A stretch of 64,000 bases of DNA, taken from positions 124,001 to 188,000 of the forward strand of contig CAVUQS010000017.1 of assembly GCA_963743705.1 (NCBI GenBank), in the 5' to 3' direction. Positions 14,579 through 25,590 of this stretch are shown in pieces (within the stretch, counting starts at the first letter, position 1; each line of letters opens with the position of its first letter). The DNA is from PALSA-243 sp963743705. Lineage in GTDB: Bacteria > Acidobacteriota > Terriglobia > Bryobacterales > Bryobacteraceae. The translations under genes were made by a program, and so were the position numbers. The notes beneath the pieces were generated by a model. That model worked only from the letters and a program-made list of their open reading frames with translations, had not been told where the DNA came from and ran no database searches.

Positions 14579-17010
14579 TGAAGACAGCTCGATTGCTTTT
14601 CCTGACACTCGCCGCCGGCTGCGCCTTCGCCCAGGTTCCAACGCCGGAATCGGTGCTCGGCTATAAGCCCGGCGCCGATTTCCATCTGACCAATTACGAA
14701 GAATCGCTGGCGTACTTCCGCAAAGTCGCGGCGGCTTCCAACCGCATCAAGTTGGTCAATGTCGGCAAGACTACGCAGGGGCGCGATTGGTGGATCGCGT
14801 TCATTTCCGATCCCGAAAACCTGAAGCAGATCGACCATTACAAAGAGATCTCGCATCGCCTCGCGTATTCGCGCGGCGTCAGCGAGGAGCAGGCGCATAC
14901 GCTGGCGCACGAGCTCAAGCCGTTCATCCATATCGACGGCGGTCTGCACGCGAGCGAAGTGGCCAACTTCCAGCACACCATTCAGCTCGGCTACGATCTG
15001 GTGGCGAGCGAAGAGCCCGAGTACAAAACTATTCGCCAGAACCTGATTGTCGAACTTTGGTTTTCCATCAATCCCGATGGCCAAAGCGCCATCGCCAACT
15101 GGTACCGCGAAAACGTGGGCACGCCTTACGAGGTGAGCCCGCTGCCGTTCCTCTATCAGGAATATGTCGACCACGACAACAACCGCGACGGTTACATGCT
15201 GAACATGATCGAGTCGCGCGCCATCACCAAGGCGACGCTCGAGACGCAGCCGCTGGTTTTCTACACGCAGCACCAGAGCGCGCCGTTCCCCGGCCGCATC
15301 TACCTGCCCCCGTTTGCCGACCCGATTTCGAGCAATATGCACCCGCTGATGTTGCGCTGGTTGAGCCTCATCGGCATGTCGATCGCCGAATACCTGGACG
15401 ACCATAATCTTCCCGGCTCGATGCATCAGGAAACGTTCGACGTCTGGTACCCCGGCTACATCGACAACGTCGGCAATTTCCGCCACACCATTTCGTTCTT
15501 CACGGAAACCGCGCTCTACCGCTATGCGACGCCGCATTTCTACACCGTGGATGAATTCCCGGCCGCACGTCAGGGTCTGGGGACCGAGATGCTCTACTCG
15601 AGCCCTTGGAAGGGCGGTTGGTGGCGCCTCGCCGACGCCTGCAATTACATGTACGCCGCCGACATGTCGGTGCTCGATCTCTCGGTGAAATACCGCGAGC
15701 AGATGGCGTACAACAAATACCGCGCTGCGCGCGACACCATCGAGAAGTTCACCAAGGAACCGCCGTTCGCTTACGAGATCCCACGCGAACAGCGCGACGC
15801 GCCCACCGCCGCGCTTCTCTTGGAAAAGCTCATGCTCAACGGCATCGAGGTCCATCAATCCGTCAAGCCCGATGAATGGGTGGTGTTGATGGATCAGCCA
15901 TTCTCGGGGCTGGTGAAAGAGCTGTTCGAGCCGCAGGTGTATCCGACGCTATCGCAGCGGCCGTATGACGTCACGGGCTGGACCCTGCCCATGCAAATGG
16001 GCGTCGAAGTTCATTCCGTCACCACGCCGCTTTCCAAGCAATTCCGCGATTCGCTGCGGCCCATCAAGGAAATCACCGGCCTTGCCGCGCCATTCCAGCT
16101 CAGCGCCAACGCCAGCTATCGCGCGGTGAACGAGATCCTCGCCGCCAAGGGATCGGTCTCGTTAACGGGCGATCAAATCGCGGCGACGACGCCGGACGCT
16201 TCCAGACTCAATTCGATCCTGACCGAAAACCGCCTGCGCGCCGCCGCGCCGAAGGATGCCGGCAAGGCCATCAGGGCCGCGCGCGTTGGCCTGTATCGTC
16301 CCTGGTCGGCCAGCATCGATGAGGGATGGACCCGCTGGATTCTCGAACAGTACAAGTTCCCCTTCACCAGCCTCTACAACGCGGATATTCGCGGCGGGCA
16401 TCTGCACGAGCGATTTGACACGATCATCATTCCCGACATGAACGAACGCACAATTCTCGAAGGCCATCGCCCCGGTACGATTCCGGAGCGTTACGCGGGA
16501 GGCATCGGCGAGGATGGCGTCCAGGAACTGCGCGATTTCGTGGAAGCCGGCGGCACGCTGGTGACGTTCAACGCGGCCTCGATGTTCGCCATCAACCAAT
16601 TCAAGCTGCCGGTGGAAAACGCCATCGCGGGCGCCGCGGCCGGGCCGTTCTTCTGCTCGGGATGCCTGCTCGAATTGCACATCGAAGACGCCAAGAGCCC
16701 GCTGACGGCCGGCATGGCGCCGGACACCATCGTGATGTTCGAGCGGGGGCCGGTATTCACCACCAAGACCGATTTCAAGGGCAAGGTGCTAGCGCGCTAT
16801 CCGCGCGAGCGCTCGCCGCTCAAGAGCGGCTACCTGGCGGGCGAAGACCGCATCGAAGGCAAAATAGCCGCGCTTTCAGCGGATCTCGGCAAAGGCCACG
16901 TGATTCTGCTGGGCTTCAAGCCGCAGTGGCGTGGACAATCGCACGCCGGCTACAAGTTTTTCTTCAACGCCTTATATTTGCAGGAGCCGGAGCAGAAGAC
17001 CGGGAACTAA
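14578..17010 (+). CDS. Secreted M14 zinc carboxypeptidase, tandem paralogue
   Basis: An 810-residue paralogue of the preceding gene, colinear with it from the signal peptide (CAFAQVPTPESVLGYKPG) through the peptidase domain and the Rossmann-like domain to near the C-terminus. Zinc ligands are H124 and E127 in GLHASEV, with the matching QHQSAPFPGR block downstream. It lacks the Gly/Ala-rich insert and the helical tail of its neighbour, which accounts for the 215-residue difference. The start ATG overlaps the previous stop codon, so the two are co-translated. Both should release C-terminal residues from extracellular peptides, perhaps with different preferences. Confidence 0.9.
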   Translation: MKTARLLFLTLAAGCAFAQVPTPESVLGYKPGADFHLTNYEESLAYFRKVAAASNRIKLVNVGKTTQGRDWWIAFISDPENLKQIDHYKEISHRLAYSRGVSEEQAHTLAHELKPFIHIDGGLHASEVANFQHTIQLGYDLVASEEPEYKTIRQNLIVELWFSINPDGQSAIANWYRENVGTPYEVSPLPFLYQEYVDHDNNRDGYMLNMIESRAITKATLETQPLVFYTQHQSAPFPGRIYLPPFADPISSNMHPLMLRWLSLIGMSIAEYLDDHNLPGSMHQETFDVWYPGYIDNVGNFRHTISFFTETALYRYATPHFYTVDEFPAARQGLGTEMLYSSPWKGGWWRLADACNYMYAADMSVLDLSVKYREQMAYNKYRAARDTIEKFTKEPPFAYEIPREQRDAPTAALLLEKLMLNGIEVHQSVKPDEWVVLMDQPFSGLVKELFEPQVYPTLSQRPYDVTGWTLPMQMGVEVHSVTTPLSKQFRDSLRPIKEITGLAAPFQLSANASYRAVNEILAAKGSVSLTGDQIAATTPDASRLNSILTENRLRAAAPKDAGKAIRAARVGLYRPWSASIDEGWTRWILEQYKFPFTSLYNADIRGGHLHERFDTIIIPDMNERTILEGHRPGTIPERYAGGIGEDGVQELRDFVEAGGTLVTFNAASMFAINQFKLPVENAIAGAAAGPFFCSGCLLELHIEDAKSPLTAGMAPDTIVMFERGPVFTTKTDFKGKVLARYPRERSPLKSGYLAGEDRIEGKIAALSADLGKGHVILLGFKPQWRGQSHAGYKFFFNALYLQEPEQKTGN

Positions 17011-17041
17011 CGGGCGAGCCAATGCGTTCGTCTATCTAACG

Positions 17042-19489
17042 ATGAATAGCCTCGGGTTCGTCCAGACGCTCTGGCAGGATGCGCGCTACGCGGCGCGCGG
17101 ATTGCGGCGGAATCCCGGATTCACGCTGGTTGCATTGTTGTCGCTGGGGTTGGGCATCGGCGCGACCACTTCGATTTTTAGCGTCGTGTACGGCGTGCTG
17201 GTCTCGCCGTATCCCTATGCGAAACCGGGCGAAATCTGGGCGCCGGAGATCCGGGACGTCAAGGACCCGCGGCGCACCCGCGACTTCCATCACATACGTG
17301 AGTACGTGCAGTTGAAGAAGTTACCGGCGTTCGCCGAAGCGATGGCGACGCTGCCCGGCAGCCGCCTGCTCAGCGGCGAACGTCCAACCGAAGACTTCCA
17401 ATCGATTGCGGTCACAGCGAACGCTTTCCATTTTCTGGGTGTTCCGGCGCTATTGGGACGGACCATCGAACCATCCGACATCAAGCCCGATGGGCAACCC
17501 CAGCCGGTGATCGTCCTCAGTTACAAGGCATGGCAGCGGCTTTTCGACGGCAGCCCGACGGCGCTAGGTAAGACGCTGACGCTTGACGATCAGCCGTTCA
17601 CCGTCATCGGCGTGATGCCGCCGCGCTTCGGCTGGTGGACCAGCGACGGCGGCTGGATCACGCTGGCTGAAGATTCCCGCGACGAACGCACCGCAGCCGC
17701 AATTTTTCGCCTGAACAAAGGCGTCTCGCCCAAAGAGGCGGAAGCTCAGCTTCAGGCGCTGCATACGCAACTCGCCCAGCAGCGCCCGGATGATTTTCCG
17801 AAGACCGGCTTTTCGACGGCGTTGCTGAACTACCTGGACATCACGGTGGCGTCGGGCGATATGCAATCGAGCTTGCAGTTGCTGTTCGGCGCGGTCGGCT
17901 TCCTGCTGTTGATCGCCTGCGCGAACGTGGCCAATTTGCAGCTCGCGCGCGGCACGGCGCGGGCTCAGGAAATTGCGGTGCGCATGTCGATCGGCGCGGG
18001 CCGTGGCCGGGTGATTCGGCAACTGCTTACCGAAAGCCTGGCGCTTTCCGTTGCCGGGGGCGTGCTTGGCATTCTCTTCGCGCTGGCGATCACTGCGGGC
18101 GTGGTGGCATTGATGCCCGAATTCTACGTTCCCAATGAAGCTCGCATCACGGTGAACGTCTACGTGCTGGCGTTTTCGGCGTGTGTTTCGGCGCTGACCG
18201 GCATCTTGTTCGGCCTCGTGCCGGCCCTGCGGTGTTCGCGCCCGAATCCGGTCGATTCTCTCAAGGATGCCGGCCGCAGTCTTTCCGGCAGCGCGGGCGG
18301 GCGTACGCGCCAGGCGCTGGTTGTCGCGGAAATTGCGCTTTCGGTGATGCTCCTCACCGGCGCCAGCCTGACGGTTCGCGGCTTCGTTCAGTTGCAGAGC
18401 ATGGACACCGGCTTTCACGCGGACAAGGTGCTGATGGTGAGTCTGCAAGTGGCCCCGAAGCGGTATCCCGGCTACGGGCCGCGCGTAGCATTTTCCGAGC
18501 GCGTGCTGGCGGCGGTAAGCGATTTACCGGGCGTGCGATCGGCGGCGATCGGAGTACCGTTCGGCGGCGCCCGTTCCGCGTATTCCATTCCAGGCCAACC
18601 GAAGGTTGCTTCGCGCACGATGTTGATCTCGCTGATCAGCGCCGATTATCCGCAGACCATGGGGATCGCTTTGCGCGCCGGCCGCGAACTGAACCAGCAG
18701 GAAGTGACGCGCGCCGAACCGGTCGCGTTGATCAACGAATCCGCCAGCAAACTCTGGCCCGTGGGGGCGAACCCCGTGGGCGCGCACGTTCACCTCGATC
18801 TACTCGAAAAACCAGGCGCCTCGACGCCCGCGGCGCCGAACATATCGCCCGAAGTCACTGTGGTGGGCGTGATCGCGGATACCCGCAACGCCGGCCTGCG
18901 CAGCGCGCCCGAACCGGCCGCCTACATTCCTTACACCGCGATTGCGCCCACCGGACGGGTGCTTGCGCTGCGCACGCAGACGCCGCCGCTCACGCTGCTC
19001 AATGCGGTGCGCGCCAAAATTCGCGAGATCGATAAGGATGTTCCGCTCGGCCGGCCGCGGACCCTGGAAGACGTGATGGGCCTGCAAACCGTTCAGCCGC
19101 GCTTCAATATGGCGCTGTTCACATTCTTCGGATTACTGGGCCTGGCGCTGGCGGCGGTCGGAATTTACAGTATGCTGTCGTACACCGTGGCGCGGCGTAC
19201 CCACGAAATCGGCATTCGCATCGCGCTGGGCGCGGACCGCGGAGAGGTGCTGATCCTGATCCTCGCCATGGGCGGACGGCTGGCTCTGGCCGGTTTGGGC
19301 ATCGGCCTGGCCGCGAGTATTGCGCTCGCGCGGCTCTTGCAAAGCAGTGTTTTCCAGGCCCCGGAGACCGACTTGGCGGCTATGGCAGGCGTGGTGTTGC
19401 TGCTGGGGGTCACGGTGCTACTGGCTTGCGCCATTCCAGCCCAGCGCGCTGCGAAGCTCGACCCGATGTTGGCGTTGCGGCACGACTGA
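17042..19489 (+). CDS. MacB/FtsX-like ABC transporter permease (ADOP type)
   Basis: An 815-residue permease of the acidobacterial duplicated orphan permease type. It opens with the family signature DARYAARGLRRNPGFTL and a first membrane helix, then a MacB-like periplasmic domain at about 55-265. A three-helix FtsX block lies at about 285-420 (FGAVGFLLLIACANVANLQLARG). A second periplasmic domain and a second FtsX block are at the C-terminus (RRTHEIGIRIALGA). No ATPase gene is adjacent. The start at 17042 is used because upstream codons in frame lie inside the M14 gene. It may export or sense peptides or lipoproteins; the substrate is unknown. Confidence 0.9.
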   Translation: MNSLGFVQTLWQDARYAARGLRRNPGFTLVALLSLGLGIGATTSIFSVVYGVLVSPYPYAKPGEIWAPEIRDVKDPRRTRDFHHIREYVQLKKLPAFAEAMATLPGSRLLSGERPTEDFQSIAVTANAFHFLGVPALLGRTIEPSDIKPDGQPQPVIVLSYKAWQRLFDGSPTALGKTLTLDDQPFTVIGVMPPRFGWWTSDGGWITLAEDSRDERTAAAIFRLNKGVSPKEAEAQLQALHTQLAQQRPDDFPKTGFSTALLNYLDITVASGDMQSSLQLLFGAVGFLLLIACANVANLQLARGTARAQEIAVRMSIGAGRGRVIRQLLTESLALSVAGGVLGILFALAITAGVVALMPEFYVPNEARITVNVYVLAFSACVSALTGILFGLVPALRCSRPNPVDSLKDAGRSLSGSAGGRTRQALVVAEIALSVMLLTGASLTVRGFVQLQSMDTGFHADKVLMVSLQVAPKRYPGYGPRVAFSERVLAAVSDLPGVRSAAIGVPFGGARSAYSIPGQPKVASRTMLISLISADYPQTMGIALRAGRELNQQEVTRAEPVALINESASKLWPVGANPVGAHVHLDLLEKPGASTPAAPNISPEVTVVGVIADTRNAGLRSAPEPAAYIPYTAIAPTGRVLALRTQTPPLTLLNAVRAKIREIDKDVPLGRPRTLEDVMGLQTVQPRFNMALFTFFGLLGLALAAVGIYSMLSYTVARRTHEIGIRIALGADRGEVLILILAMGGRLALAGLGIGLAASIALARLLQSSVFQAPETDLAAMAGVVLLLGVTVLLACAIPAQRAAKLDPMLALRHD

Positions 19490-19540
19490 ATCCTACCGGA
19501 AATCTGGCAGACACGTTAAATTGAAGAGAAGGAGTCTGCC

Positions 19541-21565
19541 TTGCTCAAGATCACCCTCGCCGCGTCGCTCTCCGCGTTGGCCCTGTTCGCCCAACAGTCG
19601 TCAAGCCAGAAGCCGGCATCGCTTCGCTTCGACATCAACGCGATCGATCGCGCGGCCGACCCTTGCGTCGATTTCTACCAGTTCGCTTGCGGAACGTGGG
19701 TCAAGAATAATCCGATTCCGCCCGACCAATCGCGCTGGGGCCGTTTTTCCGAACTGCAGGAACGCAACCGCGACATCCTGCGTGAAATCCTGGAAGAGGC
19801 TGCCAAGCCCGACGCCAACCGCGATGCGGTGACGCGCGAAATCGGCGATTATTACGCCGCCTGCATGGACGAAAAGGCCATCGACGCGCGCGGCCTGGAG
19901 CCACTCAAGCCGGAACTCGACCGCATCCATAATCTCAAGGACAAAGCGCAGATCGCGGAGTTGGTGGCGTATCTGCAAAAGCAGGGCATGGGCGCGCTGT
20001 TCGATTTCAACTCCGGGCAGGATTTCAAAGACTCGTCGCAAGTGATCGCGCAGGCGGATCAGGGCGGCCTCGGGCTGCCGGATCGCGACTATTACTTGAA
20101 GGACGATCCGAAATCGGTCGAATTGCGGCAGAAGTATGTAGCGCATGTCGCGCGCATATTCGAGCTAATGGGCGACAAGCCCGACGCCGCCAAAGCGCAT
20201 GCCGATACCGTGATGCGCATCGAGACCGCGCTGGCCAAAGGGGCGCTCGATAATGTCTCGCGGCGCGATCCCGAGAAGGTCTATCACAAGATCTCGAAGC
20301 AGGAATTGCAAACGCTGACGCCGGCATTCCGTTGGAACGAATATCTCGCCGGGGTGAACGCGCCGGCGTTTCAGAACATAAACGTGGCATGGCCGGATTT
20401 CTTTAAGGCGCTGAGCGCCGAAATCCAAAGCGCCAGCCTCGATGATTGGAAGACGTATTTCACCTGGCATCTGATCCATTCCCAGACCCTTTTGCTGCCG
20501 GGCGCCTTCACGCGCGAGAACTTCGATTTTTACGGCAAGACGCTCACCGGCGCCGCCGAAATGCGTCCGCGTTGGAAGCGCTGCGTCGATTACACGGATA
20601 ACGAGCTGGGCGAGGCGCTGGGCCAGAAGTTCGTCGAGCGCACCTTCGGCAAAGAGGGCAAGGAGCGCACGCTGGCCATGGTCGATCGCCTGGAAAAGGC
20701 GCTCGGCCAGGACATTCAGCAGCTGCCGTGGATGACGCCGGCCACTAAGGAAAAGGCGCAGGTCAAGCTCAAGGCCATCAAGAACAAAATCGGGTATCCA
20801 GATCATTGGCGCGATTATTCCAGCGTGACCATCAAACGCGACGATCCTCTGGGCAACAGCGCGCGCGCCGATCAATTCGAGTTCCAGCGCGTGCTGAACA
20901 AGATCGGCAAGCCCGTGAATCGCGGCGAATGGGATATGACGCCACCCACGGTCAACGCCTATTACGACCCGCTGATGAATGACATCAATTTTCCGGCGGG
21001 CATCCTGCAGCCGCCCTTCTACGACAATGACATGGATGACGCCGTCAACTTCGGCGGCATCGGCATGGTGATCGGGCACGAATTGACGCACGGCTTCGAC
21101 GATGAAGGGCGGCAGTTCGATGCGGAAGGCAACCTGAAGGACTGGTGGACGCCCGAGGATGCCAAGGAATTCGACCAGCGGGCCGCCTGCATCGTGAAGG
21201 AATACTCCAGCTTCGCCGTCGCCCCCGGCGCCAACGTCAATGGCAAGCTGACGCTAGGCGAGAATACGGCCGATAACGGCGGCGTGCGCGTGGCTCTGAT
21301 GGCGCTCGAAGCGGCTCTAATGAATCACGTGCGTCCGGAGATCGGCGGCTTCACGCCCGAGCAGCGCTTCTTCCTGGCTTTCGGCCAGGTGTGGTGCAGC
21401 AACGACCGCGAAGAGGCCGAGCGCTTGCAGGTGCAGACCGACCCGCACTCCCCGGGCCGCTTCCGCGTGAACGGCGTAGTGCAGAATATGCCGGAATTCC
21501 AGAAGGCTTTTTCGTGCAAGGCAGGGCAGCCCATGGCCCCGGTCAACGCGTGCCACGTCTGGTAG
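19541..21565 (+). CDS. M13 (neprilysin/PepO-type) endopeptidase
   Basis: A 674-residue secreted zinc endopeptidase with a short signal peptide (ALFAQ). An M13 N-terminal domain includes CVDFYQFACGTWVKNNPIPP, and the catalytic domain is C-terminal. Zinc and catalytic residues are all present: HELTH at 513-517, ENTADNGG from E574 with D578, and the terminal CHVW typical of the family. The TTG at 19541 is supported by an AGAGAAGGAG ribosome site at 19524-19533. Length is standard for the family. It cuts oligopeptides on the amino side of hydrophobic residues and fits the surrounding peptide-degradation genes. Confidence 0.95.
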   Translation: MLKITLAASLSALALFAQQSSSQKPASLRFDINAIDRAADPCVDFYQFACGTWVKNNPIPPDQSRWGRFSELQERNRDILREILEEAAKPDANRDAVTREIGDYYAACMDEKAIDARGLEPLKPELDRIHNLKDKAQIAELVAYLQKQGMGALFDFNSGQDFKDSSQVIAQADQGGLGLPDRDYYLKDDPKSVELRQKYVAHVARIFELMGDKPDAAKAHADTVMRIETALAKGALDNVSRRDPEKVYHKISKQELQTLTPAFRWNEYLAGVNAPAFQNINVAWPDFFKALSAEIQSASLDDWKTYFTWHLIHSQTLLLPGAFTRENFDFYGKTLTGAAEMRPRWKRCVDYTDNELGEALGQKFVERTFGKEGKERTLAMVDRLEKALGQDIQQLPWMTPATKEKAQVKLKAIKNKIGYPDHWRDYSSVTIKRDDPLGNSARADQFEFQRVLNKIGKPVNRGEWDMTPPTVNAYYDPLMNDINFPAGILQPPFYDNDMDDAVNFGGIGMVIGHELTHGFDDEGRQFDAEGNLKDWWTPEDAKEFDQRAACIVKEYSSFAVAPGANVNGKLTLGENTADNGGVRVALMALEAALMNHVRPEIGGFTPEQRFFLAFGQVWCSNDREEAERLQVQTDPHSPGRFRVNGVVQNMPEFQKAFSCKAGQPMAPVNACHVW

Positions 21566-21672
21566 TTTTAGTGGCGCATGCCTCCCGGCTTGCGCACCCG
21601 CGAAGCGGGTAGGAAGGTGAGGCCGAGGCAGATGGCCCCGGCCTCGAGAGTGAGGAACGGCCTTTAGCGGCG

Positions 21673-24264
<2,592 letters not shown>

Positions 24265-24361
24265 AAGACTCCTAAATCATGGAATCCAAATATCCTATCA
24301 GGAGTAACAGAACTAGAGGTAGAAAAAGAGCTTGAAAACCGCGGGGATCTTGCCGGAGAGC

Positions 24362-24811
24362 TTAAATGGCCTGCCGGAGCGGCCGGTATCGGCGGATGGC
24401 GCGCACCCCAATCAGTTCCGCCACCTTCGCCAGCAGCGCCGGCAGATTCTCGGTGTAAATGGAAACCTGATGTCCCTCGCCCGGTTTGCGCCGCAGACTG
24501 CCATTGTCGGGTGAGGTGATAAGCGCGGTAGCCGGCTGGTAAGACTTTACGCGGGCATAAGCCAGCACGTTGCGCCCTTCGGCGCTCGATCCGAACTGGC
24601 GATTGCTCAACACCAGCTCGTATTGGCGCTCGTCCAGCTTCGCCAAAGCCTCGGCGGGGGTAGCGGCAACGTCCACCGTATAGCCACCAGCTTGCAGAAT
24701 TGTCTGAAGGGCTAAGCGTGGCGCGAGGTCGCCATGCACCAGAAGGACGCGGGCCAAACCCAACTTGCCGCTCTCTTTAACTTCGGAAAGCGGATGCGGC
24801 ATGCGGGTCAT
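24362..24811 (-). CDS. Degenerate receiver-domain protein
   Basis: A 149-residue protein whose residues 18-140 follow the receiver fold (ARVLLVHGDLAPRLALQTILQAGGY, then AEALAKLDERQYELVLSN). The phosphorylation chemistry is lost: the acidic pair is reduced to H-G-D, the acceptor position in LVLSNRQF is Ser/Asn, and no conserved Lys follows in the usual KPF context. It is therefore a pseudo-receiver that probably signals by protein contact. It stands alone, with no kinase next to it. The annotation as a receiver is by pattern; the loss of acceptor residues is seen directly. Confidence 0.7.
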   Translation of the reverse strand: MTRMPHPLSEVKESGKLGLARVLLVHGDLAPRLALQTILQAGGYTVDVAATPAEALAKLDERQYELVLSNRQFGSSAEGRNVLAYARVKSYQPATALITSPDNGSLRRKPGEGHQVSIYTENLPALLAKVAELIGVRAIRRYRPLRQAI

Positions 24812-25136
24812 ATAAGACTAGCTTAACCGAAAACGGACAGATTTCAGCCACGAAAATTTAGGTATTCTGGCATGCCGTTCATTCGTAACTCTTTTGTTTG
24901 CAATAGGAGAGCTAAGGTTACGTACGTAGCAATCTATTTCGAGCCATTCGGGTTCCGTAAGCTTGGCGACATAATGTTGCGCGCAAGGGACGCCATCAGC
25001 ACTTAACTATTGGGAGCAATCTCTTACTAATCCCGGCTTACAGCGAATTCCGGAAACCCGGGGCAGAAAATCCACCTCGGTGTCCGCGAAGGGATGAGAA
25101 GCGAGAAAAACGGGTGCGCCGTGCCGATTGCCGTTC
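24812..25136. other. Intergenic, comparatively AT-rich gap
   Basis: There is no convincing gene in these 325 bases. A 44-codon frame (24872-25006) is open but lacks a ribosome site and family resemblance. A perfect 10-base palindrome, TACGTACGTA, lies at 24919-24928. The gap separates the pseudo-receiver gene from the 3' end of the AT-hook gene. Base composition is noticeably lower in GC than the flanks. Confidence 0.5.
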
Positions 25137-25373
25137 CTATGCCACGGCGCTGCCGACGGCCATCGCCGCTGGAGCAGTCTTATTCTTGCTTCCTGGCGGA
25201 CGGCCACGCCGCTTGGGGGCGCCGTCGGGCGGGGTTGTCTCTGTTGTGAGCCAGGCGGGCGGACGCCCGCGGCGCTTGCCGCGCCCACGCACCAACCGTT
25301 CGAGACTAAGGATGGCCTCCTCAATCTGGGCGCGTTCGGACCTCAATTCGGCCAGAATTTTGCTCACATCCAT
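25137..25373 (-). CDS. Small AT-hook DNA-binding protein
   Basis: A 78-residue basic protein. Residues 1-28 form an amphipathic, probably coiled-coil helix (VSKILAELRSERAQIEEAILSLERL). Two near-identical AT-hook cores, KRRGRPP, follow at 33-39 and 54-60, the second extended as GRPPGSKNK. AT-hooks insert into the minor groove of AT-rich DNA. Two of them after a dimerisation helix suggest a nucleoid-associated or architectural regulator. The gene sits in an unusually AT-rich stretch on both sides, which could be its own target. Other frames over this region are open but are Arg-rich shadows of the repeat. Confidence 0.75.
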   Translation of the reverse strand: MDVSKILAELRSERAQIEEAILSLERLVRGRGKRRGRPPAWLTTETTPPDGAPKRRGRPPGSKNKTAPAAMAVGSAVA

Positions 25374-25499
25374 AACGTCTGTTCCTCCCGGTGTCCGTCA
25401 GTTCGTGGTCTGCGGACAAACTTTCCCCGGGAATCTATGTAAGATTCCCGATCTATATTAGCGATTTTCGCGCGAATGCCATTTAGATTTCAAGCAATT

Positions 25500-25521
25500 A
25501 ATTGAGTATTGTGACTCAATT
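25500..25521. promoter_or_regulatory. Inverted repeat upstream of the AT-hook gene
   Basis: AATTGAGT at 25500-25507 and ACTCAATT at 25514-25521 form a perfect 8-base inverted repeat with a 6-base spacer, in an AT-rich gap. GTACGTAC at 25530-25537 is another palindrome and echoes the one on the other side of the AT-hook gene. It could be an operator for the AT-hook gene, or a stem after the permease gene, whose stop lies about 70 bases away. Confidence 0.4.
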
Positions 25522-25590
25522 TGTAGAGTGTACGTACCACTGCGAACAACTCAGAGGTAACGTAAAGCTTTTGAACCGCTTACCTTCGTC

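Noticed and set aside
13211..15858. Two long minus-strand frames over the tandem M14 genes
   Set aside because: They occur at matching positions in both paralogues because they mirror the conserved sense sequence. They have no domain pattern of their own.
24872..25006. A 44-codon frame in the gap before the AT-hook gene
   Set aside because: No ribosome site, no family resemblance and no conserved neighbour. It is short enough to arise by chance.
25114..25461. Plus-strand frames opposite the AT-hook gene
   Set aside because: Their Arg/Pro/Gly-rich content is the antisense of the two GRPP hooks. The minus-strand reading gives a sensible helix plus hooks.
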